From Impatiens glandulifera (lineage: Eukaryota; Streptophyta; Magnoliopsida; Ericales; Balsaminaceae), in the NCBI RefSeq assembly GCF_907164915.1, contig NC_061862.1:92087995-92151994 (forward strand): 64,000 bases of DNA. The letters are read 5' to 3'. The position numbers and the translations under genes were made by a program. Shown in pieces: positions 37,532 through 46,835 of the stretch; the stretch's first letter is position 1, and every line of letters starts with the position of its first letter. The notes under the pieces were generated by a model that did not search any database, was not told the origin of the DNA, and saw nothing but the letters and a program-made list of their open reading frames with translations.

Positions 37532-37972
37532 ATGGAGAAGAAGGTTAATTCAGAAACCAGATTCATTCGTTACATCAAATCTCCCATAAGGGTTCTTTCT
37601 AAATTGAGGGACAGTTATATCAATAGCATGATCAAGTGTGCCGGTCATACAGTTTACGGCGGTGGCGGCTCATCCATGGGCTGCCCGGCGCCGTACGGTC
37701 TGCCCAAGAGCTTCAGCGTCAATTCTTCTAACAGATCATCATCATCATTATCATCAAGCAACGACGATTACTCTGAACTCATAAGGGCTGCTTCTATTAG
37801 AACCCTTGGAAGGTCGACAGGGCTACAGCAGCAATCGTATGCGGTGGTGCCTATGGTAGCAGCAGTCAGGAGGAGTCAGAGCGTTGCGATTGGAAGGATT
37901 AATGAAGACGAAGCTTGTGATTTTGCTGATGATTTGTGGCTTCTAAGAAGCAAAAGCTATGCCGTCGCTTAA
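37532..37972 (+). CDS. Plant-specific small basic protein, function unknown
   Basis: A single uninterrupted frame of 146 residues. The ATG at 37532 (MEKKVNSETRF) is chosen because the upstream extension to 37346 begins with GTG and is leader-like, pyrimidine-rich sequence. I recognise the layout of a plant-only family without known function: an N-terminal FIRYIKSPIRVLSKLRDSY block (11-29) followed by NSMIKCA; LPKSFSV (57-63); a Ser-rich linker (64-78); ELIRAASIRTLGR (82-94); RSQSVAIGRINEDEACDF (114-131); and a C-terminal RSKSYAVA (139-146). Repeated KSFSV, SQSV and KSYAV strings look like Ser phosphorylation contexts. There is no signal peptide or membrane segment. Its GC content and codon use stand out from the surrounding AT-rich DNA, which supports a conserved host gene. 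No intron is needed. Confidence 0.85.
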   Translation: MEKKVNSETRFIRYIKSPIRVLSKLRDSYINSMIKCAGHTVYGGGGSSMGCPAPYGLPKSFSVNSSNRSSSSLSSSNDDYSELIRAASIRTLGRSTGLQQQSYAVVPMVAAVRRSQSVAIGRINEDEACDFADDLWLLRSKSYAVA

Positions 37973-39414
37973 TCCCTCCTCCCTCAATCGTGCGTTTGCG
38001 TTTGCGTTTGTTTTCATGTTAATTACTCCGTCTGTCTGTTGTTAATGTTCTAGAATTTTATCTAAACTTACTTATATTATATTATTATTATTATTATTGT
38101 GAAAAAATGAACTTAAAATTCTTATAAATTTAAATAATAATAATTAAATATATGGATGATATTATATATTTATTTGTATTTATTAATTTGTTTTTTTGGG
38201 ACTAAATATGTTAAAATCAAAAGAATGCAAAACCAAGAAAAGTTTTAATCAAACAGAAACACCCAAAATCATAATAACTGCTAATTATAAATTATATTAA
38301 TTTAAGAATCTAAAAACAAATTATAATATTAATTATTTTTATTATTTATTAATTTAAACAAGACACAAATACTATCTTGAAAACTACCGATTAATTAAAT
38401 TAAAAAGTGTTCATAAATAAATTAGATGGGAAACCGTGGATGGTTTTTACGAAGTTAATTTTTTTTAAAATTAACAAATATGTATTTGATCTTCTAAATA
38501 ACTCCAATAAAGTAATGTGATTAAATTCAGTTCCAAATGCAGTTAATTTCAATTTAATATATAGGTACATGTCATACAATTTGAAATGAAGTCATGTTTA
38601 CTGACAATAAAGTTTTATTTAAATGCTTTACAAAAATTTCTAAATTGATGACATCAAGAAAAAAAGAAAAAGAGAGGAAAGTTGATATAAAATGGTTGAA
38701 TATTTATAAACTTTTTATTTTGAAATGGAAGAGTTTAATTACTTTATAAAAATTATTAGATATATATATATATATATATAATTAAGTATAAAATTAATTT
38801 AATACAAAAAAAACAAATAATATTTTAAAAAATAATTATTATAGAATTCAATTTATCAATTTGAATAATTTATTAACTAATATTTTATAAATATAAATTC
38901 ACTTTATTTATGAGTAGTTAAATTAAACTAATTTATTAGTCCTTAAAATTATAAATTATAAAATTTAAATATAAACAAGATTTTAAATGTTTTAACACGG
39001 TTAAATGATAATTTCAACTTGTCTCATAGCTTATATCCATTGGAAATGACGTGAGCAATCTTATTAACTGAAAAAATTAAATAATTTAAATGTTACCTCA
39101 TTTCCTCTCCCAAATTGTTTTCCTATCCCTCCTCATCTGTTTTTTAGTATAATCTAATATGATATTTACCTGTTTCACTATCAATCCTTAAATACTAAGT
39201 TTATAAAAACTAAGTAAATTTAAACTCATATTTTAATTGGTTATCAATTGAGGTTGAACAGCCATTTTTCTAATATGAGATTTGAACTAATATTTTATTA
39301 TTATATTGGGACTTTTGGCTTTATTAACTCCGACATAGATATAAAGGAGTTAGGATGAATTTTAACTTAATGCAAGAAATAAATGTTAGAACAGGCTTGA
39401 ATGTAATATAATAT

Positions 39415-39483
<69 letters not shown>

Positions 39484-40467
39484 ATGACAGCTTGAAACAT
39501 CATGTACAAACAATTCAAAATATAAACTATATATTGGAGAAAATTGAACTTTGTCAAAATATATATATTTTATCTTAAAAAATGCAAAGACAACTAATAC
39601 AATTTTATTATTTTAACTAATTAATATTGAATTGGTAATAAAAGTTTTATGTTTGGACTGGACTCAAGCCCAGACAACTCAAATCATGCTATGGATATAC
39701 AAGTTTTATTTTTGTGGTAAACAAGAATGCACGCCCTTGAATGGGTTTCATTATAAGTATTAAAATTTTATAAATAAAAACACACAATTATATGAAGTAA
39801 TTTTTTTTAAATAAATTTTTTTTTGATAAAAAACAAAATTTAATATATAATATATATAAATTATAAATATGTTTGGTAAAATTTGTTTTTGTGTTAATAT
39901 AAATAAAATATATTATATATTGAAAATAAAAATTATAAAATGTTATTTTAGATATGTAATTTTATATTTAGTTATAAAATAAGTATTTTTTTTTTGTATT
40001 TATGTATATATAGAATAAATAAATTTACATTTATTTATAATTTAAAAAATTTATATTTATGAGTTTGTATACTTTTTCTCACATTCTTTCTCTTAATATA
40101 ACTATAAAATTTATTTTTATTTACTACTTTCATAATAATAGAAATACAATTAATATAAAACAAAATTTAATAATAAAGAAATTTATAAATAAAAAGTTTA
40201 TTATATATTATAAATTTTTTTGTTTATAATAAAAATAAATGAAAAATAAAAATAATATATATATAATGAGTGTTTTTATATAATTTATGATATTATTTTA
40301 TATATATTTATTATGAGAAAAGAATATTATATAAATATATTTATTTGTACATATGATTCTCAAATTCACAATCATCTTGTCACCTATTAATGGTTAGGTC
40401 TTTGAATAAAAAATACTTCATCAGTTTTATTTGAAAAAAATTCTTAAATTGTAATTATCTTTATCAC
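37973..40467. other. Intergenic with microsatellites
   Basis: The 3' flank of the small gene, then AT-rich DNA. A long (TA)n tract occupies 39417-39480 and shorter ones lie near 38760 and 40257. The frame at 39324-39557 merely reads through the (TA)n tract. Confidence 0.55.
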
Positions 40468-40499
40468 TCATGTTTATATATATATATAATATAATTATA

Positions 40500-40773
40500 A
40501 TGATGCTTAATTTTGAAAGTGTTCGGATTGTCGGGTCGAGAGTTGTGATTAATTTGGATATATATGTTAGAGTAAATAAATACTTGGATCGAATTCTGGA
40601 TTGACTTGCTCATAAACTTAAAACAGTTAAAAATAAATTAAAAAATGCTATAAATATGTTTTGAACTCGCAACCTAACAAAAACAAGTACAACTCTTTAA
40701 CCAATAAAGCTAATAACACATTATATTTTAAATTCAACACCAAATTTGATGAATGCGGAACATTTTTAACTAA

Positions 40774-40839
<66 letters not shown>

Positions 40840-41105
40840 GATGCTTAATTTTGAAAGTGTCCGGATTGCCGGGTTGAGAGCTGTGGTTAATTTGGATATA
40901 TAAGTGAGAGTAAATGAATATTTAGGTCGGATTCTGAATTGATCCGCCCATAAACTTAAAACCGTTAAAATAAAATTAAATATGTTATAGGTATGTTTCG
41001 AACTCGCAACCTAATAAAACAAATACAATTTTTTAACCAACTAGGATAATAACACTTTATATTTTAAATTCAACACCAAATTTTATGAACGTGGGCTGTT
41101 GTAAC
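40500..41105 (-). repeat. Pair of 270-bp SINE-like repeats, each ending in an (AT)n tract
   Basis: 40500-40766 and 40838-41105 are diverged direct copies (both start AATGATGCTTAATTTTGAAA) separated by (AT)n at 40779-40837; another AT tract precedes the first. Read on the minus strand, the upper copy has a pol III-like A box TATCCTAGTTGG (41048-41037) and B box GTTCGAAAC (41003-40995), 33 bp apart. The lower copy has TAGCTTTATTGG and GTTCAAAAC. This fits tRNA-derived SINEs with AT-rich tails. The similarity extends about 55 bp ahead of the A box, more than a SINE needs, so a simple segment duplication is the alternative. Confidence 0.5.
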
Positions 41106-41140
41106 AATATATTTTTATTCGAGTGGGGATTTTCCTAGTT

Positions 41141-41290
41141 GGGAAATTTGAGGAAATGACCTCAAAGATCCACTTATTTGACCTGGTGGTAATTTATAAA
41201 TAAAATTGCGCTCGTGGTCGTTTATTTTTTTTGACGAAATTTCTCTTTCGCGAAACGCTAAGGGGCTTAGCATTTCGCGAAGTGAATTAG
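41141..41290 (+). repeat. Left terminal inverted repeat with internal palindrome
   Basis: Outer 110 bp match the right end. Inside, TTCGCGAAACGCTAAG and CTTAGCATTTCGCGAA (41247-41281) form an almost perfect hairpin separated by GG, carrying the same TCGC/CTAAG core that is scattered through the element. Confidence 0.85.
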
Positions 41291-41800
41291 GTTTAGTATA
41301 AATACTGTAATTTTTTTATTTACTTCGTTTTCTTTCTCTCTCTTCTCTTGTTCTCTCTTTCACGGCAGCGACGACGACGACGACGGAGGCTGCGGGGCGG
41401 CGGCGACGACGGCGACGGAGGCTGCGGGGCGGCGGTTCAATTCATACAAATTTACAAGATCTTTATTTCTAACCTAATCCATTTATGTTTTTATTTACAC
41501 AATCTTCATAAACCCTAACCCTAAACCTATTTTGCACGTAGGTCTCCGATTCTAAGGATTTGAAGGTCGAAGAAGATATTCATTTCAAACATAAACCTAA
41601 TTCGAGTTATGTTCATGTTTCCATTTTCTTCATTTCAAACCCCTCGATTTAACCTGTTCTTATTTGGTTCATATTGGTTCATATTTGTTCATATTTGTGG
41701 GTTCTTATTTGTTATTTGGTTCATATTGGTTCATATTTGAGCATTTCGTTAGGTTCATTAATGGCTTTTGTAGAAAATCTCGGATCATATGGGTTTCCGT
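41291..41800 (+). other. Leader region of the element, no coding sequence seen
   Basis: Begins with a CT-rich stretch and GACGACGACGACGG/GGCGGCGGCGACGACGG repeats (41367-41432). Further on, TTCATATTGGTTCATATTTG strings recur near 41680-41740. It probably holds the promoter and leader of the protease gene; no frame is convincing. Confidence 0.4.
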
Positions 41801-41814
41801 TTCAGGGAAGATTC

Positions 41815-41960
41815 GCTAAATGTTTCGCTAAGGACTAAACGTTTTGCTAAGTACTTACCGTTTCTCTAAGGACTTACCGTTTCGCTAAGGACTTATCGTT
41901 TCGCTAAGGGCTTAACGTTTCGCTAAGTAGTACCTTGCGATTCGCTAAGTGTCAAGATTT
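41815..41960 (+). repeat. Array of TCGCTAAG-type units, first cluster
   Basis: About eight head-to-tail units of roughly 19-20 bp, such as CGTTTCGCTAAGGACTTAC, with variants TTGCTAAG and TCTCTAAG. The unit core is also in the terminal repeats. Confidence 0.85.
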
Positions 41961-41986
41961 TTTGTTATTTATAGTTAATCATGAAC

Positions 41987-42345
41987 TTCATTTGACAAGG
42001 TATCTACATCACTTCATGGTTTTGAAGAGAAGTTGTGTTAGCAAAACAAACCTTATCTTTTTACATTAATGGAAACATTTATATTCTTCAGAAAAAAGCC
42101 ATTTAAGAATCCATCATTGAGCTCCAGATAAGAGAAGATGGGCTGACATTGATTTCGTTAGTCATTAAGCTAAAGAAATAAATTTCAAACAATCTTCTCT
42201 TAGCTGGAGCTCAATGATTGATTCTTCAAAGGCCTTTTCTGAATAATCTAAATGTTACCATGTAAAATTATAAGGTTTGTTTTGTTAACACATCTTCTCT
42301 TCAAAATCATGACTTTGTTGTTGATACTTTGTCAAACGAGATAGA
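41987..42345. ncRNA. Long imperfect inverted repeat, candidate hairpin RNA 1
   Basis: The arm 41987-42145 and the inverse of 42185-42345 match with scattered mismatches. Paired segments include GGTTTTGAAGAGAAG / CTTCTCTTCAAAATC, GCAAAACAAACCTTAT / ATAAGGTTTGTTTTGT and CATTGAGCTCCAGATAAGAG / CTCTTAGCTGGAGCTCAATG. The loop is about 40 bases. A transcript through it would fold into a stem of about 155 bp, like young MIRNA genes or long hairpin siRNA sources. I do not recognise a known microRNA. Expression is not shown. Confidence 0.55.
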
Positions 42346-42398
42346 TTACCTATGAAACCAATAAAATTTTTTGTACTTCACGATTCGCTAAGTACTTC

Positions 42399-42508
42399 GA
42401 GCTCCAGTTAAGAGATGATGGTTTGAATTCGATTTAGTTCGTTATTAAACAAATATGCTTAATGACTAACAAAATCGTATTCAAACCATCTTCTCTTACC
42501 TAGAGCTC
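42399..42508. ncRNA. Inverted repeat, candidate hairpin RNA 2
   Basis: Arms 42399-42447 and 42459-42508 pair over about 49 bp: GAGCTCCAGTTAAGAGATGA with inverse TCTTCTCTTACCTAGAGCTC, and GGTTTGAATTCGATT with AATCGTATTCAAACC (one mismatch). The loop is about 11 bases. The arms share TAAGAGAAGATGG and TTAGTCATTAAGC with hairpin 1, so the two arose by duplication. It lies between two TCGCTAAG clusters. Confidence 0.6.
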
Positions 42509-42509
42509 A

Positions 42510-42600
42510 ATGACTTCGCGATTCGCTAAGCACCTCGCGATTCGCTAAGTGCCTCGCGATTCGCTAAGTGCCTCGCGATTCGCTTAGTGCTCACCGACTC
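42510..42600 (+). repeat. Array of TCGCTAAG-type units, second cluster
   Basis: Five regular units of 20 bp, CGCGATTCGCTAAGTGCCT and variants, ending TCACCGACTCGCTACGG. Confidence 0.9.
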
Positions 42601-42995
42601 GCTACGGAAGTTGAAGAGACGCGCGTACGCACACGCGATATTCCTTATATTTAAAAAATCATTTCAGAACATTTCATTTTAACCGCGCGACTGGTCTCTA
42701 TCTAACCCACTGTCTTCACTAAACCCTGTTAAGGCCGATCATTTCTGCCCGTCGTCTTCTCGGTTCTTTCTTCTCGTTCGTCATTATTAAACAGGTTGGT
42801 TCTTTCTTCTCCCCGATCATTTTCTGGTTTTTTGTTTATGAGTTTTGGTTTTTGCATGTAAAGTTTAAGGGGTTTTGCATGTTAAGTTTTAGTGTTTCTT
42901 GTCTGTTTCTGGTTTTTGTTTAGGATTTTTTTTATTAGTTTATGTATGGTTTTTGTTGTCTTATGTTCAGTTAATATTCTTCGCTATTAGGGTTT

Positions 42996-43100
42996 CGCTA
43001 GGTACCTCCCGATTCGCTAAGTACCTAGCGATTTGCTAAGTACCTTGCGATTCACTAAGTGCCTAACGATTCGCTAAGTGCCTAGCGATTCGCTAAGTAA
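42996..43100 (+). repeat. Array of TCGCTAAG-type units, third cluster, in the leader intron
   Basis: Six units of 20 bp, with TCGCTAAGTACCTAGCGATT as the clearest, just ahead of GTAATTATGG and a pyrimidine-rich run ending TTTTGTAG. The next base starts the protease ATG, so the cluster is in or beside a leader intron. Confidence 0.85.
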
Positions 43101-44593
43101 TTATGGTTTGCGATGGTGTATGTATTTGTTCTTACATTTTTGATGATGTTGTTCCTTTTGTAGATGGCAGAAACCACAATTACTGAGTTTCCTGGTCGGA
43201 TTTCTTGGAAAAGTGCCCTCTTCCTGAAGAAAATTGTTAAGAAGTTCGAAGATATGGATCTTTTGGAGAGGGTTTACAATACCCAGTTCAGATCATTATT
43301 CACAGCCCCAGTTTTGCAGTTCTCAGGAACAATAGTACATCATATGTTGATGAGGAGGGTAAGCTCAAACTCCAAGGAGATAACTTTCATGGTGAATGGG
43401 CATTAACTTATATTTGGTATGAAGGAGTATGCGTTGGTTACAGGCCTGTACTTCGGAAGTTTTCCTGAGTTGAACGAAGAGGAATTCCGAGGTTCTCCAC
43501 CTCTCTCGGTGAAATATTTCAAAGGGAAAAATAGTGTGCGAATGAGCGAGTTGGAGACTGCTTTTTTGAAATGCAAAGACAAGGAAGATGCATTCAAGAT
43601 GGGGCTGGTATGCCTGATTTGCGAGTACCTATTTACATTTGACCCAATGAGGGTGATATTTCCAAAAATACTCCACATGGTGGAAGACGAGGAAACTTTC
43701 CTCCGATATCCATGGGGGAAGGCCACCTTTAGAGCCACCTTCAAGGGTTTAAATAAGAACATGAAACATCTGAGTCTCTCATATTATTCGAAGAAGGAGA
43801 AGACTGATGATCCTTATGCTCCTTTTGCATATAACATTTATGGGTTCGCACTGGCACTTCAAGTGTGGACGTATGAGGTCATCCAAAGTTTTGTCCCTAA
43901 ATTCTTCAGAAAAAATCAGATTAATGACCCTCTACGTACGCCCAAGGTTGTTACGCCCAAGGTCGAGGTAAAGTCTGCCCTTGAGACCACGGATGTGACT
44001 GAGATGGAAGAGTAATCCTTGGAGAAGAGGTTATATAGTGGTGAGGAATTTGAAGAAATGGACGAGACAACTGATGTTTTTTTGAGGGATTTACTGAAGG
44101 GAAGGTAATCAAAGAGGATTTTGATGAAGATGAAAGTGAACATGAAGAATGTACTCCCCCCAAACCTGCCTCCAGGAAGAGAAAGGCTGAAGGTACTCTC
44201 AAAGAAGCAGTCAACTTGAAACGGAAGCTTGCTTATGTATCGAGTCCGACCCGCATTCCTACTCCCCCCAGTACGACTTCAAGTCCTTGGACACCTTCTG
44301 TTGGTGTTGGATGTAAATGTGAAGAGCTGAAGGAGGAGGTGAAAGAGCTGAAAATAGAGTTAAAGGAGGAGCTGAAAGTGCTGAAAACAGAGATTATCAA
44401 AGAGTTGAAAATCACAATCAAATAAACTCAACAAACTCACCTTGATTCGATGAAGATGATGGTTTTTAGTATGTCCCAACAGTTGTTAGATAAATCCAAC
44501 AAAAGGATATCCATATTATTAACCAAATTAGATGATATGAAGAAGATGAAGAAGAAGAAGAGCAAGGTGGGCAAGAAGAAGGAGAAGACTGAG

Positions 44594-45313
44594 GTAAAAT
44601 TTTGTCCATCCATACTAAGTGCTTAGAGTTTCGCTAAGTACCTAGCGTTTCTCTAAGTACCTAGCGATTCGCTAAGTACCTAGCGTTTCGCTAAGTATGA
44701 ATCTGACCAGAATGTTGCTATTTTACAGGTGAAGGATCCTGAAGAATTCAAGGAGGAGAAGAGAAAGGTTGACCAGAATGTGGAGAAGAATGATGTAAGA
44801 TTTAGAATTTTGAACTTACTAAGTACATATATGACCACAATGTTGCTATTTTGCATGTGAAGGATCCTAAGGATGTGAATGTCGAAGAATTCGAGGAGGA
44901 GGAGAGCAAGATTGACCAGAATGTGGAGGAGAATGAGGTAAGATTTATAATTTTGAACTTACTAAGTACATATCTGACCACAATGTTGCTATTTTGCAGG
45001 TGAAGGATGTGAAGGTCGAAGAATTCGAGGAGGAGGAGAGCAAGGTTGACCAGAATGTGGAGGAGAATGAGGTAAGATTTAGAATTTTGAACTTACTAAG
45101 TACATATCTGACCACAATGTTGCTACTTTGCAAGGTTGTTGACCAGAAGGAGGAGAGCAAGGTTGTTGTTGAGTAGAAGGAGGAGAGCAAGGTTGTTGAC
45201 TAGAAGTAGGAGACTAAGGTAATTACCTAGCGTTTCGCTAAGTACCTAGCATTTCTCTAAGTACCTAGCGTTTCGCTAAGTACATATCTGACCACAATGT
45301 TGCTATTTTGCAG
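44594..45313 (+). repeat. Tandem exon-plus-intron modules
   Basis: Modules of a short acidic exon and an intron repeat head to tail. Exons 44729-44794 (66 nt), 44857-44937 (81 nt) and 45000-45071 (72 nt) begin GTGAAGGAT, are all phase 0 and encode VKDVKVEEFEEEESKVDQN-like peptides. Introns start GTAA and end CACAATGTTGCTATTTTGCAG-like; each holds CTAAGTAC, and the first (44594-44728) and last (45219-45313) hold full TCGCTAAG arrays. One acceptor has become GCAT (44854-44856) and another CAAG. The stretch 45135-45218 is a degraded module with TAG codons. Confidence 0.85.
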
Positions 45314-45824
45314 GATGAGAAGATGGATGTTGTGGATGATGATGAGAAGATGAATGCTGTGGAGGATGATGAGAAGATGGATGATGTGGATGATCTGAAA
45401 TTGAAGGTGAAGGATCTGAAAGTGAAGGTGAAGGATGAGGAGAGTGTGGATGTGAAAGTGAAAAAAGGAATTGAGAGTAAGAAGGTTGAAGATGACAATG
45501 ATGATTTCAAGTTATACAATACTCCTCCTAAAGGAAATTTTGGGAGGAGAGTGAGGAAGCCGAAAAAAGATGAATCGTATACCAACCCTTCTTTGTCAAA
45601 ACTGCCAAAGACAAATGATCCAATGAAAATCAATCCCATTCAAAAATTTGAAGATGAGCTGCTGGATAAAGTAAAAGATTGGTTGGATGATCCAAAAACC
45701 AATGATGTGAAAAAGGATGTAGCGACTTGCGTAGTGGGGAAGGATATGTTTGTTAGAGTTCTAACAAGGTTGACATGGCTTGAAGACACTGTAAGTCGTG
45801 CAATTCATTATTCATTATTAATGT

Positions 45825-45890
45825 ACTTCACGAATCGCTAGGTACCTAGGATTCGCTAAGGACCTAACTTTTCGTTGAGTACGGTTCAAT
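45825..45890 (+). repeat. TCGCTAAG-type units in the last protease intron
   Basis: Three diverged units, including ATCGCTAGGTACCTAGGATT, between the donor GTAAGT at 45791 and the acceptor at 45926-45928. The repeats again avoid the coding exons. Confidence 0.8.
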
Positions 45891-46699
45891 GTTGTTTGAT
45901 ATATACTGAATGTATTCCCATTGTGCAGGAAATTGATGCATTCTGCTACCTTTTGCGAAAAAGGATTGCAGAATATCCCAAGTCGTATAAAAAGTCTAAA
46001 GTCGCAATAGGGGACTGCGTTTTGGCATATAGAATAAGGCGAGAGCATAAGAAATTTAGTAACGATAGTGCAAAATATCCAGTCGAAGAATTCAAAGACT
46101 ATTACATGGGTGCACCGCATAGAAATATGCCTGAATGGTCAACAATCGACAATATTTACTTGCCCGTCAATATAAACCAGAAGCATTGGATTATGTGTGT
46201 TGCACGTCTTCAGAAGAATCGAATTGACGTGTATGACTGCGATGCTTATCTTTATAAGAACATGGATCCTTTTTAGAAACCGTTGTGTGAGATGATTCCA
46301 CATATATTTGCACATACAATAAATGACGGTGAGAGGATAAGGTATCCTGACTTCAACTTCAAAGACCCCATCAAACCCATGACATACAAAAGGTTCCCAC
46401 ACCCCAAAGTCAAAACCGTAGTAGCAAAGATAGGGGAGGTCCCAAGAGCATCCGAGAGTGGGAACTGTGGTGTATTCACGCTGATGTACATGGAATACTT
46501 GACTGCTAACCTAGGCGTGCAAAATGTGACATCAGATAACATTGAGTTTTTTAGGCAGAAGATGGCGGTTAGGTTATTCCATCAAGTTATTGAACCTTAG
46601 TATTATTGTAATAAAATTGTTAAATGTATATTCATTCATATATTAACTTTGGTGAAATGTTAAAATATTTGAAGTTAATATTGGTTCATATTTGTGCAT

Positions 46700-46835
46700 T
46701 TCGTTTCGCTAAGAACTTCGCGATTTGCTAAGTACTTCGCGATTCGCTAAGGACTTAGCAAATCGCTAGGTACTTACCGTTTCGCTTTGCCCTTCCCGTT
46801 TTGCTAAGTACCTAGCGATTCGCTAAGTGCTTCCC
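46700..46835. repeat. Array of TCGCTAAG-type units between the two genes
   Basis: About seven units in both orientations (TCGCTAAG and CTTAGCAAATCGCTAGG) just after the protease stop and before the converging end of the transposase gene, where both transcripts would end. Confidence 0.85.

Larger units (their letters stand above)
43164..46600 (+). pseudogene. DUF1985 / ULP1-like cysteine protease gene of the MULE, broken
   Basis: Carried protein: DUF1985 then a C48 (ULP1/SUMO-protease-like) domain; its role in transposition is unknown. DUF1985 spans 43164-44015 (ALFLKKIVKKFEDMDLLERV, ALVTGLYFGSFPELNEEEF, GLVCLICEYLFTFDP) with in-frame TAA at 43404-43406 and 44013-44015. A one-base slip in the T run near 44080 shifts to a frame with PPKPASRKRKAEG and a Lys/Glu coiled coil (44330-44425, stopped). 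Repeated acidic exons follow, then an exon at 45314-45790. An intron with GT...AG ends at 45791-45928, and the protease exon runs from 45929. Catalytic His (KHW) is at 46184-46186, Asp (VYDCD) at 46235-46237 and Cys (SGNCGVF) at 46466-46468. TAG at 46274-46276 separates Asp from Cys. The usual oxyanion Gln before the Cys reads Arg-Ala (VPRASESGNC), so activity would be doubtful even without the stops. Confidence 0.88.

Noticed and set aside
39324..39557. Ile-Tyr repeat protein
   Set aside because: Reads through a (TA)n tract; the same applies to 52972-53187 and 20547-20771.
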